DNA of 13,724 bases, taken from NCBI GenBank assembly GCA_011523445.1, contig WTGT01000179.1:1-13724 (forward strand). Reading direction: 5' to 3'. The stretch is from Paracoccaceae bacterium (GTDB taxonomy: Bacteria > Pseudomonadota > Alphaproteobacteria > Rhodobacterales > Rhodobacteraceae). Below the pieces are notes generated by a model that was not told where the DNA came from, made no database searches, and saw only the letters and a list, made by a program, of their open reading frames with translations. The number at the start of each line of letters is the position of its first letter. The stretch's first letter is position 1. The position numbers were made by a program, and so were the translations under genes. This document shows, one piece after another, positions 7,072 to 13,724 of the stretch.

Positions 7072-7087
7072 TCAATCTCTAGATTGA
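7072..7087. repeat. 16-bp near-perfect palindrome TCAATCT-CT-AGATTGA
   Basis: The 7-bp arms TCAATCT (7072-7078) and AGATTGA (7081-7087) are perfect complements around a CT centre. The 2-base centre is too small for an RNA hairpin loop, so a protein-binding dyad is the more natural reading. It lies about 150 bp upstream of the GntR start and 380 bp upstream of DUF1178. The binding protein is unknown. Confidence 0.35.
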
Positions 7088-7466
7088 ATACAGGATAATG
7101 TTGCCTCGGATTCTGCCTTTTCATCCGGCTTTGCGGAAGGTGGAAAAACTCCATTGTCATGTCTCAATGATCCCCAGATACTCATCAGTAAAAACCCACC
7201 CATTGATTCAGGAGGAGAGGAAAGTTGCAAAAATATTTAATAATTCTTCCAAAGTGAGCATATTCGAAGAATTTTACTTCTTATTTTGGTATCATAATTA
7301 TCAACACCGATTTTGTTACCGTGAGGCTACTTCAGTTGAAAAAATTTCAATATGTTACTATTTCCTTGCTAGTTTCCTGAATTGATTGATAAACTGAACC
7401 TGTTATTGGATATTACCGGAATTGTATCTCATTTAAAGGTCTGAATTGTTTGGAGAGGATAATTAA

Positions 7467-7922
7467 ATGATTAAGTTTTCATTGTCCTGTGAGAATAGCC
7501 ACATTTTTGAAAGCTGGTTCGAATCCAACAACGCTTTCGATACATTGTATTCCAAGGGGTTGCTGACATGCCCGATGTGCAACTCGACACAGGTCGGTAA
7601 AAATATCATGTCTCCCAATATTGTTGCCAAGCTGAATCCTTCCAAAAAAGAAAGCAAGCCACAAGAAAATGACAAGAAAATCGACCTTCAAAAACCTCTT
7701 TCAAAATATGAGGAAGCCCTTCAAAACCTTAAACAGGAAGTGGAAAAGAATTCCGAGTATGTGGGTAAGGATTTTGTTGAGCAAGCACGAATGATGTTTC
7801 AGAGCGAAACTAAGAAACGGTCAATTCACGGGGAAGCTTCTATCAAAGAAGCCAAGGAACTTGTGGAGGAAGGTATTCCCGTAATGCCACTTCCGTGGCC
7901 TTCTATATCCAACACCAATTAA
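7467..7922 (+). CDS. DUF1178 family protein
   Basis: The 151-residue cytoplasmic protein has the full DUF1178 pattern. It starts with MIKFSLSCENSHIFESWF, where C8 and H12 are conserved, followed by the zinc-ribbon-like CPMC (35-38) and a KNIMSP block. A variable Lys/Gln-rich linker (about 58-80) follows. The C-terminal region includes YVGKDFVEQARMMFQSET, then RSIHGEASIKEAKELVEEGIPVMPLP. The family is widespread in alphaproteobacteria and its function is not established; the Cys residues suggest metal binding. The ATG at 7467 has GGAGAGG about 9 bases upstream. The gene is followed by its own terminator (7938-7968), so it appears to be transcribed separately from lysC. Family assignment is firm; no function can be given. 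Confidence 0.93.
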   Translation: MIKFSLSCENSHIFESWFESNNAFDTLYSKGLLTCPMCNSTQVGKNIMSPNIVAKLNPSKKESKPQENDKKIDLQKPLSKYEEALQNLKQEVEKNSEYVGKDFVEQARMMFQSETKKRSIHGEASIKEAKELVEEGIPVMPLPWPSISNTN

Positions 7923-7937
7923 ACTTTTCAGAATTTT

Positions 7938-7968
7938 CCGAACAACCAAGTTGTTTGGTATTATTTTA
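7938..7968 (+). terminator. Rho-independent terminator after the DUF1178 gene
   Basis: A 9-bp stem, CCGAACAAC (7938-7946) with GTTGTTTGG (7950-7958, one G-T pair), closes a 3-base loop CAA. It is followed directly by the T-rich TATTATTTTA. It starts 16 bases after the DUF1178 stop codon. This separates that gene from lysC, which should have its own promoter in 7969-8096. AT-rich elements there such as TTGATA at 8020-8025 do not form a well-spaced promoter that I can defend. Confidence 0.7.
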
Positions 7969-8096
7969 CTTACCCTTTCATCTACCTTTTTTATTTAAGT
8001 ACAATTACCAGACAAATTTTTGATAAAATGACATTGAATATAAATCCAGCGGATCGAAACGTGTTTGCCCATTGGCTAAAATTCTGGGGATAGGTC

Positions 8097-9341
8097 ATGG
8101 CCAAAATTGTAATGAAATTTGGTGGTACCTCCGTTGCAGATCTTGAACGTATGCGTATAGCGGCTTCCTACATCAAGGAGGAAGTTGACAAGGGCAATGA
8201 GGTAATCGTTATTGTGTCTGCGATGGCTGGAGAAACCAACAAATTGGTGGAAACTGTCAACTCTGTTTCCTCATTTTTTGATGCCCGGGAATACGATGCT
8301 GTCGTTTCTTCCGGCGAAAATGTAACCTCGGGAATCCTAGCCTTGATTTTACAGGACATGGATATTCCAGCTCGTAGTTGGCAAGGTTGGCAAGTACCGA
8401 TCACAACCTCGTCCACACATAGTTCAGCCCGAATCATGGATATTTGTACGCAAAACGTGAAAGCCAAGTTTGACGAAGGGCTCAAAGTTGCGGTGGTGGC
8501 CGGATTCCAAGGAATTAGTGAAGAAAACCGAATTACGACTTTGGGTCGTGGTGGTTCTGACCTAACGGCTGTTGCTTTTGCTGCCAAATTTGACTGTGAG
8601 CGATGTGATATATTCACGGATGTCGATGGGGTTTATACTGCTGATCCCAGAATTGTATTCAAAGCGAGAAAACTGAACAGAATTTCCTACGATGAAATGC
8701 TGGAACTTGCATCTCTAGGGGCCAAGGTCTTGCAAACCAGATCGGTTCAAATGGCAATGGCACATCAGGTACCGGTTTATGTACGATCCAGTTTTACGGG
8801 GAAGCCAGGCACCTTGGTCTGTAGTGAGGACGAGAAAATGGAAAACAGAACAATTTCAGGAATTGCTCATTCACGGGATGAAGCAAAAATATCAATAATA
8901 TCAGTTGCCGACCGCCCAGGTATAGCTGCTACAATATTCGGTGCCCTATCTGATCATGGTATAATCGTAGACATGATTGTCCAGAATATCTCTGAAAGTG
9001 GTCGAACGGATATTACTTTTTCCTGTCCCTTGGAACAATCAGCCCTAGCTGAAAAAGCCTTATTGGAAGCCAAGGAAAAAAATCTGGTAAATTTTCATGA
9101 GATATTACAGGATCTGGAAGTTTGCAAAATTTCTGTCGTCGGAATAGGTATGCGTTCCCAATCAGGCGTTGCAGCCAAAATGTTCTCCATTTTGGCCGAT
9201 GAAGGAATCAATATACAGATCATTTCGACTTCCGAGATAAAAATATCAGTACTGGTGGAACGAAAATACATGGAACTGGCCGTTCAGGCCCTTCATGATA
9301 AGTTCGAACTTCACACCAATAGAATATCATCGGAACAATGA
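8097..9341 (+). CDS. lysC: Aspartate kinase
   Basis: The enzyme phosphorylates L-aspartate, the first step toward lysine, threonine, methionine and diaminopimelate. Its 414 residues match the lone (not homoserine dehydrogenase-fused) form. The kinase domain has KFGGTSV at 7-13, SSGENVTSG at 71-79, TTLGRGGSDLTA at 147-158 and the nucleotide-site block FTDVDGVYTADPR at 173-185. Two C-terminal ACT domains follow (about 265-335 and 345-412; VADRPGIAATIFGALSDHGI and VGIGMRSQSGVAAKMFSILA), which in this family bind lysine and/or threonine for feedback inhibition. The ATG at 8097 has GGGGATAGG just upstream. Its stop overlaps the ptsP start (ATGA), implying translational coupling. No key residue is missing. 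Confidence 0.97.
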   Translation: MAKIVMKFGGTSVADLERMRIAASYIKEEVDKGNEVIVIVSAMAGETNKLVETVNSVSSFFDAREYDAVVSSGENVTSGILALILQDMDIPARSWQGWQVPITTSSTHSSARIMDICTQNVKAKFDEGLKVAVVAGFQGISEENRITTLGRGGSDLTAVAFAAKFDCERCDIFTDVDGVYTADPRIVFKARKLNRISYDEMLELASLGAKVLQTRSVQMAMAHQVPVYVRSSFTGKPGTLVCSEDEKMENRTISGIAHSRDEAKISIISVADRPGIAATIFGALSDHGIIVDMIVQNISESGRTDITFSCPLEQSALAEKALLEAKEKNLVNFHEILQDLEVCKISVVGIGMRSQSGVAAKMFSILADEGINIQIISTSEIKISVLVERKYMELAVQALHDKFELHTNRISSEQ

Positions 9342-11602
9342 ACGAACAGGCGTTAGAAATATCTTCCCAGGAATTGCTGCTCAGGCTAAACGACACTCTA
9401 GCCAGTCAGGGAGACGGTCAGGAACGATTAAACCAGATTACTGAAATCGTAGCCCATTCCATGGGTGTGGATGTATGCTCAATATACCTCCACAGAGATC
9501 CCAAAACCCTCGAACTCTGTGCTACCAAGGGTCTGAATCCTGAAGCCGTTCATGTTACCCGTTTAAGGGTTAATGAGGGTCTGGTAGGTAAGGTCTCAAG
9601 ACTGTCCGAACCGGTAAATTCCGCTGATGCCCCATCAGAAAAGGGATTCCGTTACATGGCAGAAACCGGGGAGGAACGATTCTCCTCGTTTTTGGGTGTG
9701 CCCATCCAAAGATTAGGTCAAATGCTTGGTGTTCTGGTTGTACAAACCAAAGAATCCAGAAGTTTCCTCAACAGTGAGGTCAATACCCTGGCTGTAGTTG
9801 CCACGGTTTTGGCGGAAATGAGGGAAACAGGCATAATCACTGGTGAGGGAAAGGCGCTTTCTGCCCTTCATACCCAACCGGTAACATACAATGGACTGGT
9901 TGCGCACGATGGTTTTGCTGAAGGACGAGTGCTTTTGCATGAGCCCAGGGTTGTTATCACAAATCCTGTATCAGCCAATCCAGAAAAGGAATTGACTCGA
10001 CTGAAAAATGCGATCGCAGAACTTCGGGGTACCGTCGATTACCTACTGGAATCACAAATGCAACATACCCTTTCCATTGAACAAAGGGAAATTCTTGAAA
10101 CCTACAGGATGTTCGCAAATTCATCCGGATGGTTGACCAGAATGGAAGGTAATATTGCCACTGGTTTGTCGGCCGAGGCTGCGGTTGAAAAAGAACAATC
10201 GGAAGCCAGAGCCCGCATGGAAAAATCACCTGACCCTTATCTCAGGGATCGGTTTCATGATCTAGATGACCTCTTTAATCGCCTCCTCAGGATTCTTACC
10301 GGTCAGGGAAGAAACATCAAAGACGACATGCCGGAGAACCCTATCCTGATTGCCAGAAACATAGGTCCTGGGGAACTTCTCGAATACGGTAAAAATCTGA
10401 AGGGAATAGTACTGGAAGAAGGTTCGGTTGGTTCACATGCGACCATTATCGCGAGGGCCATGGCCATTCCACTGATCATTCATGTCAAGGGCATAACAAC
10501 CGAAGCATTGAATGACGATGTCATTTTCATTGATAGTGAAAATCAATCTGTTCACTTGAGGCCTGATGAATTCGTGGCTTCGGCAATCCATAACAGGATT
10601 GAAATGGCTGAATCTGTCAAGGCAACTTATGCCAAAATTCGGAATCTGCCTGCTCTTACCAAGGATGGTAAAAATATCGGACTTTATATCAATGCTGGAT
10701 TGATGGCCGAGCTTCCGAATCTAGAACGTTCTGGTGCAGAAGGAGTTGGATTATTCAGGACTGAATTGAGATTCTTAAACTCTAGTAATATCCCCACTAG
10801 GGAAGATTTGGCCAAACAATACTCCCAGGTACTGGACTCAGCTGGAGGTAAAAGGGTCATTTTTCGAACGGTTGACATCGGTTCGGACAAGATGGTTCCC
10901 TACATGAAGAGGGAAGAGGAGCCCAACCCGGCAATGGGTTGGCGAGCCATCAGAATTTCACTTGATAAACCCGGATTTTTACGCATGCAATGTCAAGCAT
11001 TGTATAATGGTGCAAAGGGACGGCCTTTAAGCATAATGTTTCCCATGGTTTCAAGTTATGATGAATTTACCCAAGCCAAGAAAATCTGTTTGATTCAGTT
11101 AGAGAGATTCAAAAAAATGGGTAAGGTAATTCCCGAGAGCCTGGAAATCGGCGCTATGCTGGAAACACCTTCTCTTGCGTTTGCACCGGATGATTTTTAT
11201 AAATCAACCGATTTCATTTCCATCGGTGGAAATGACCTGAAGCAGTTTTTCTTTGCTGCCGACAGACAAAATGAAAAGGTTCGCAGTCGATACCATGCCT
11301 TGTATTTGAGTTACCTTCACTTCATAGAGTATATTTGCAACCGCTGTAAGGAGAACAAAACCAAAGTCAGTTATTGTGGTGAAGATGCAGGGAACCCTGA
11401 AATTGCTATTTGCCTTGCCGCTATGGGTGTTGAAACCTTCTCAATCAGATCTGCCAGCCTGGGTCGGGTAAAGCATTACCTCAGGCAGGTGGATTTGGAA
11501 GAAATCAAAGGCTTGATTAACACTGCAAGAAGTGAAGGAAAAACCACCTTCACGGAAGGTATTAAGCAGGTTATGGTCAGGTGTGAAAGTTCGGTTACAT
11601 GA
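9338..11602 (+). CDS. ptsP: Phosphoenolpyruvate-protein phosphotransferase with GAF domain (PTS-Ntr enzyme I)
   Basis: This cytoplasmic enzyme takes phosphate from phosphoenolpyruvate and starts the nitrogen-type PTS relay to NPr and EIIA-Ntr, a regulatory rather than sugar-transport chain. Its 754 residues carry an N-terminal GAF sensor domain (about 25-165), the HPr-binding helical domain (about 185-330), the phosphohistidine domain with H367 (GSVGSHATIIARAMAIP), and the PEP-binding TIM barrel. In the barrel, GLFRTE (471-476), MLETPSLAF (607-615), GGNDLKQFFFAADR (630-643) and active-site Cys680 are seen. Around Cys680 the usual CGEMAGDP reads CGEDAGNP, a mild departure. It overlaps lysC by 4 bp, an order common in alphaproteobacteria, where it links nitrogen sensing with amino acid synthesis genes by position only. 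The 3' end converges on the acetyltransferase gene, 11 bp away. Confidence 0.96.
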   Translation: MNEQALEISSQELLLRLNDTLASQGDGQERLNQITEIVAHSMGVDVCSIYLHRDPKTLELCATKGLNPEAVHVTRLRVNEGLVGKVSRLSEPVNSADAPSEKGFRYMAETGEERFSSFLGVPIQRLGQMLGVLVVQTKESRSFLNSEVNTLAVVATVLAEMRETGIITGEGKALSALHTQPVTYNGLVAHDGFAEGRVLLHEPRVVITNPVSANPEKELTRLKNAIAELRGTVDYLLESQMQHTLSIEQREILETYRMFANSSGWLTRMEGNIATGLSAEAAVEKEQSEARARMEKSPDPYLRDRFHDLDDLFNRLLRILTGQGRNIKDDMPENPILIARNIGPGELLEYGKNLKGIVLEEGSVGSHATIIARAMAIPLIIHVKGITTEALNDDVIFIDSENQSVHLRPDEFVASAIHNRIEMAESVKATYAKIRNLPALTKDGKNIGLYINAGLMAELPNLERSGAEGVGLFRTELRFLNSSNIPTREDLAKQYSQVLDSAGGKRVIFRTVDIGSDKMVPYMKREEEPNPAMGWRAIRISLDKPGFLRMQCQALYNGAKGRPLSIMFPMVSSYDEFTQAKKICLIQLERFKKMGKVIPESLEIGAMLETPSLAFAPDDFYKSTDFISIGGNDLKQFFFAADRQNEKVRSRYHALYLSYLHFIEYICNRCKENKTKVSYCGEDAGNPEIAICLAAMGVETFSIRSASLGRVKHYLRQVDLEEIKGLINTARSEGKTTFTEGIKQVMVRCESSVT

Positions 11603-11613
11603 TGATCGATTGA

Positions 11614-12114
11614 TTAACAATCCTTTGCGGATGGTATTCTGACCCTCCCTTTAAGCAACTCCCTTGTACCTTCAGTCAACTCAAGACACAATATCCTGTT
11701 TGGATCGGTCGGAGGTGGAAACTCAACGGTTTTTATTACCGAAAAGCCGAATTTGGAATAATACGGTTCGTCTCCAACAAGCAGTATTGCTTCCCAATCC
11801 AATTCTCTGGCTTTGGATACTCCAGCACTGATAAGGTATGAACCAATACCTTCTCCCTGATGCGTATGATGGACAGCTATTGGTCCCAATAGCAATACCT
11901 TAAATTCATTTTGTCCAACCCTGACTGGCCAGAATCTAATTGATCCTACTATCGAACCGTTTTCTTCTTTGGCAACCATCGATAATTCTTCGATAGGCTG
12001 GTTTCCAATCCTCAACTGGTATGATGAAAGATTGGTACGGCCCAAACCAAAGGCATTATCAAGCAAGACTTCAATCTCGGTACTATCTTCTGGTTTTTCT
12101 ATTTCAAACCTCAA
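11614..12114 (-). CDS. GNAT family N-acetyltransferase (YhbS-like)
   Basis: The protein has the GNAT fold of the YhbS type: an N-terminal LRFEIEKPED strand/helix, a central SIVGSIRFWPV strand, then the acetyl-CoA loop LGPIAVHHTHQGEGIGSYLI (Q-x-x-G-x-G type), and the C-terminal ILLVGDEPYYSKFGF that marks this subfamily. No ATG fits. The frame opens just after a stop with TTG at 12159, and a second TTG lies at 12114. I choose 12114 (166 residues) because the E. coli YhbS N-terminus lines up there and a GGA lies 8 bases upstream; the 15-residue extension from 12159 is unlike the family. It transfers an acetyl group to an unknown amine. It is convergent with ptsP and stands alone. Confidence 0.85.
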   Translation of the reverse strand: MRFEIEKPEDSTEIEVLLDNAFGLGRTNLSSYQLRIGNQPIEELSMVAKEENGSIVGSIRFWPVRVGQNEFKVLLLGPIAVHHTHQGEGIGSYLISAGVSKARELDWEAILLVGDEPYYSKFGFSVIKTVEFPPPTDPNRILCLELTEGTRELLKGRVRIPSAKDC

Positions 12115-12199
12115 AATCCTAATCCACTCAATACAAACAGAAGAAAAAATAAATTCCAATTCTCAAAATTAATCATCAATATATAATTCCTGATCAAAA

Positions 12200-12322
12200 T
12201 TAATTTCGTGGTCCAATATTGAAAGCCCCTGCGGATTTGTCACGTATTATTTGTGTATGCTCACGAAGTATTTTGGCTGATTGGACTTGGGCTTTCTTGT
12301 TATAGGGGGTCTGTTCGGCCAT
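12200..12322 (-). CDS. Possible small protein of 40 residues, unrecognised
   Basis: An ATG at 12322 opens a 40-codon frame ending in TAA at 12200. The product starts MAEQTPYNKKAQVQSAKILR and ends in FNIGPRN; it is hydrophilic and basic, with one predicted helix (about 9-28) and no membrane segment. An in-frame stop lies immediately upstream of the ATG, so it is not the tail of a longer frame. There is no clear ribosome-binding site; instead the 19-bp palindrome occupies the 3-22 bases before the start. It points the same way as the acetyltransferase gene and lies about 85 bp upstream of it. I do not recognise it. It may be a real small gene, a remnant, or chance. Confidence 0.3.
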   Translation of the reverse strand: MAEQTPYNKKAQVQSAKILREHTQIIRDKSAGAFNIGPRN

Positions 12323-12325
12323 TTA

Positions 12326-12344
12326 TTATCGGTGGCACCGATAA
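12326..12344. promoter_or_regulatory. Perfect 19-bp palindrome, likely operator
   Basis: TTATCGGTG (12326-12334), a single central G, and CACCGATAA (12336-12344) make a perfect 9-bp dyad. Its GC core and length look like a LacI- or similar HTH-family operator rather than a terminator, since a 1-base loop is impossible in RNA. It sits directly upstream of the small minus-strand ORF and about 210 bp from the acetyltransferase start. No LacI-type regulator is encoded in this window. Confidence 0.5.
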
Positions 12345-12579
12345 AATAACACCTACCTTCATTTAGAAATGGGCAGCAAACGGCGTGGAAATTGTCAAGC
12401 GCTCCCCAATGCTGTTTTGCGGCGTAACATTTTGGTCATTGCGGTGGACCTTGAAATAACACTCTGTTTGGTAGGCACGCTCCTTCTCGTTGCACCGCTT
12501 CCGAATATCACTACATAAAGTACGAGACATCAATTACCAGCCCCATTCCCGTTCTGAAACTTGAGCCAGGAGACAATCG

Positions 12580-13059
12580 ATGACCAACAACAAGACGCCT
12601 GTTGCAGTTGTGGCTGCAGACGTGCCGCCCCGGACGAAGCCTTCGAACTACCCGGAACCCTTTGCCAATCGCATGACTCGGCGAAAGAAGCGAAAGCTGG
12701 GCGATTACTTTGGCCTTGAAAACTTTGGCGTGAACTTGACGACGATCGCGCCGGGTGGCGAGTCCGCGTTGATGCACACACACAGCAAGCAGGACGAGCT
12801 CGTCTATGTGTTAAAGGGCGAAGCTGTGCTGGCGACACCCTCTGGTGAGACACGGCTTTCGCCTGGAATGTGCGCCGGATTTCCAGCAGGGGGCGAGGCA
12901 CACCACATTCTCAACTGCAGCGACTGTGACCTCGTGATTCTCGAAATTGGCGACCGGTCAAAAGGGGACGAGGGAACCTATCCGCAGGACGATCTGCGGG
13001 CCGTCATGGGCAAAGACGGCAAGTGGCATTTCACCCGCAAGGACGGCACACCCTACTGA
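12580..13059 (+). CDS. Cupin domain protein
   Basis: The 159-residue protein has one cupin barrel. Motif 1 fits G(x)5HxH(x)4E(x)6G exactly, from G60 through H66, H68 and E73 to G80. Motif 2 runs G96-P102-G104-H108-N112, with one extra residue before the histidine. These His/Glu residues would bind a divalent metal. The flanks (PPRTKPSNYPEPFANRMTRRKKRKLGDYFGLENFGVNL at the N-side, DLRAVMGKDGKWHFTRKDGTPY at the C-side) recall a group of small cupins common in proteobacteria whose activity is not defined. The ATG at 12580 has AGGAGA 8 bases upstream. The gene is about 60% GC in sampled lines, against about 45% nearby, and prefers G/C-ending codons, so it looks horizontally acquired. Function unknown; possibly sugar or small-ligand binding. 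Confidence 0.9.
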   Translation: MTNNKTPVAVVAADVPPRTKPSNYPEPFANRMTRRKKRKLGDYFGLENFGVNLTTIAPGGESALMHTHSKQDELVYVLKGEAVLATPSGETRLSPGMCAGFPAGGEAHHILNCSDCDLVILEIGDRSKGDEGTYPQDDLRAVMGKDGKWHFTRKDGTPY

Positions 13060-13212
13060 GACAGGGCTGGATGCGAGGTTCTCCAACCTGCGACCGGAGG
13101 CATTCGGCCAAAATTTTATGTTCCGGATCCTCTTCTGCAAGCGGTATTTCACTTACCGTCACTATTCGTTTTTATCTAAAAGGACTACGACCCATTAATT
13201 TTTATTCCCTGT

Positions 13213-13331
13213 GTATCAAAAGCAAATCAAAATTCTATGGCTTGTGTTCCAATATGAAAAAAGAGTATGGATTTTATGGCAAAATAATTTAATTGAGATG
13301 CCTTAAATCCTGTTGTGGTATCAAAAGCAAA
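13213..13331 (+). repeat. Exact 14-bp direct repeat upstream of mtnP
   Basis: GTATCAAAAGCAAA occurs at 13213-13226 and again at 13318-13331, 105 bp apart, in the AT-rich gap between the cupin gene and mtnP. The second copy ends 22 bp before the mtnP start. It could be two binding sites for one regulator or the trace of a small insertion or duplication. The rest of the 294-bp gap (13060-13353) shows no gene or convincing terminator. Confidence 0.5.
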
Positions 13332-13353
13332 ACATTCGAAAAAAGGTGTCATT

Positions 13354-13724
13354 ATGAATAGACCAGTCATAGGTGTTATTGGTGGATCCGGTCTTTACGA
13401 AATTGATATTCTGGAAAATCAGGAATGGGTTGAAATTGATACTCCATGGGGACCTCCTTCGGATGAGATTCTGACTGGTGAAATCAACGGCATCGAATTT
13501 AAATTCCTGCCCCGTCATGGCAGAGGACATGTTCATTCACCTACAACTGTTCCCTATCGGTCGAATATTGATGCCTTGAAGCAACTGGGAGTGACTGACA
13601 TTATTTCCATTTCGGCGTGCGGTTCTTTTCGTGAAGAAATGGAACCTGGTGATTTTGTCATCATTGACCAATTTATCGACCGAACTGTCAACAGGGAAAA
13701 ATCATTTTTCGGTCCAGGTTGTGT
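13354..13724 (+). CDS. mtnP: S-methyl-5'-thioadenosine phosphorylase (5' part, cut by window end)
   Basis: The enzyme phosphorolyses methylthioadenosine, a by-product of polyamine and related synthesis, to adenine and methylthioribose-1-phosphate for methionine salvage. The first 123 codons are present. They show the phosphate-binding start IGVIGGSGLY (6-15), the family block FLPRHGRGHVHSPTTVPYRSNIDALKQLGV, the ISACGSFREEMEPGDFVI strand-loop and DQFIDRT, all typical of the MTAP/PNP2 group. The ATG at 13354 has AAGGTG 6 bases upstream. Guanosine- or inosine-preferring relatives share this fold, but the DQFIDRT plus PRHGRGH combination favours MTAP. The rest of the gene lies outside the window. 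Confidence 0.93.
   Translation, partial: MNRPVIGVIGGSGLYEIDILENQEWVEIDTPWGPPSDEILTGEINGIEFKFLPRHGRGHVHSPTTVPYRSNIDALKQLGVTDIISISACGSFREEMEPGDFVIIDQFIDRTVNREKSFFGPGC

Larger units (their letters stand above)
6925..7466. other. Divergent intergenic region between the GntR operon and the DUF1178 gene
   Basis: This 542-bp AT-rich stretch should hold the promoters of both the leftward catabolic operon and the rightward DUF1178 gene. Besides the putative operator at its left end, it carries two more inverted repeats (7022-7044 and 7072-7087). Open frames inside it (for example 7098-7385 on the plus strand, and a 49-codon one on the minus strand) show no recognisable protein features, and I do not call them genes. 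I found no tRNA or riboswitch-like fold by eye. Confidence 0.5.
12115..12579. other. Intergenic region between the acetyltransferase and cupin genes
   Basis: The left part (to about 12365) is AT-rich like most of the window. It holds a possible 40-codon minus-strand ORF and a perfect 19-bp palindrome. The right part (about 12366-12579) turns GC-rich and matches the composition of the cupin gene. A 49-codon plus-strand frame at 12369-12518 ends in a hydrophobic stretch but matches nothing I know. I see no insertion-sequence ends or tRNA here. Confidence 0.5.

Noticed and set aside
7098..7385. 95-codon plus-strand frame in the divergent intergenic region
   Set aside because: There is no ribosome site, no recognisable family or plausible fold features, and the region has other regulatory-type structure.
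11608..11622. Small hairpin GATTG-ATTAA-CAATC between ptsP and the acetyltransferase gene
   Set aside because: The stem is only 5 bp, AT-rich and not followed by a T-run on either strand, so it is too weak to call a bidirectional terminator.
12369..12518. 49-codon plus-strand frame with a hydrophobic C-terminal half
   Set aside because: It lacks a ribosome-binding site and recognisable similarity; it may be chance in the GC-rich leader of the cupin gene.
12511..12901. Minus-strand frames of 90 and 123 codons opposite the cupin gene
   Set aside because: They are typical antisense frames of GC-rich coding DNA; the plus-strand cupin motifs and ribosome site decide the true gene.
13142..13158. 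Hairpin CGGTA-7-TACCG downstream of the cupin gene
   Set aside because: The stem is 5 bp, it is over 80 bp past the stop codon and the T-run is about 11 bases away; not a convincing terminator.
1..13724. CRISPR array, rRNA, tRNA, prophage or insertion sequence
   Set aside because: No regularly spaced repeats, cloverleaf-like segments, transposase or integrase motifs were seen by eye on either strand.

Overview
The window looks like chromosomal DNA from an alphaproteobacterium of moderate GC (about 45% in the lines I sampled). The evidence is the DUF1178 protein, the aspartate kinase gene overlapping a GAF-containing PTS enzyme I gene (lysC-ptsP, a familiar alphaproteobacterial pair), a TctC-type solute-binding protein and an FCD-type GntR regulator. 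A marine, smaller-genome lineage is plausible, but I cannot assign a genus.

Left half (1-6924, all on the minus strand, read right to left): a compact catabolic operon. It starts with a GntR/FCD repressor (6924-6247). Next come a thiamine-diphosphate enzyme (6225-4492), a formyl-CoA transferase-like class III CoA-transferase (4458-3208), a stand-alone 10-formyl-THF hydrolase/formyltransferase-type protein (3163-2243) and formate-tetrahydrofolate ligase (2229-559). After a 213-bp gap the N-terminus of a TctC-type periplasmic binding protein follows (345 to the window edge). The simplest reading is uptake of a small organic acid, activation as a CoA thioester, cleavage to formyl-CoA, release of formate and capture of the one-carbon unit on tetrahydrofolate. 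Textbook oxalate degradation (Oxc/Frc) is the nearest known pathway. However, the thiamine-diphosphate enzyme lacks the oxalyl-CoA decarboxylase active-site residues, the transferase has Gln in place of a known active-site Trp, and the extra folate enzyme is not part of the textbook route. The substrate may therefore be a 2-hydroxy acid, or the formyl group may be handled in a new way. This is the most interesting part of the window.

Middle (6925-11602, plus strand after a 542-bp divergent intergenic region): a DUF1178 zinc-ribbon-like protein ended by a good rho-independent terminator, then lysC and ptsP overlapping by ATGA. These are housekeeping genes for aspartate-family amino acids and the nitrogen-type PTS.

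Right (11603-13724): a convergent GNAT acetyltransferase; a stretch with a possible 40-aa minus-strand ORF directly behind a perfect 19-bp palindrome; a GC-rich (about 60%) cupin gene that looks recently acquired; an AT-rich gap carrying an exact 14-bp direct repeat; and the 5' part of mtnP (methylthioadenosine phosphorylase), cut by the window end.
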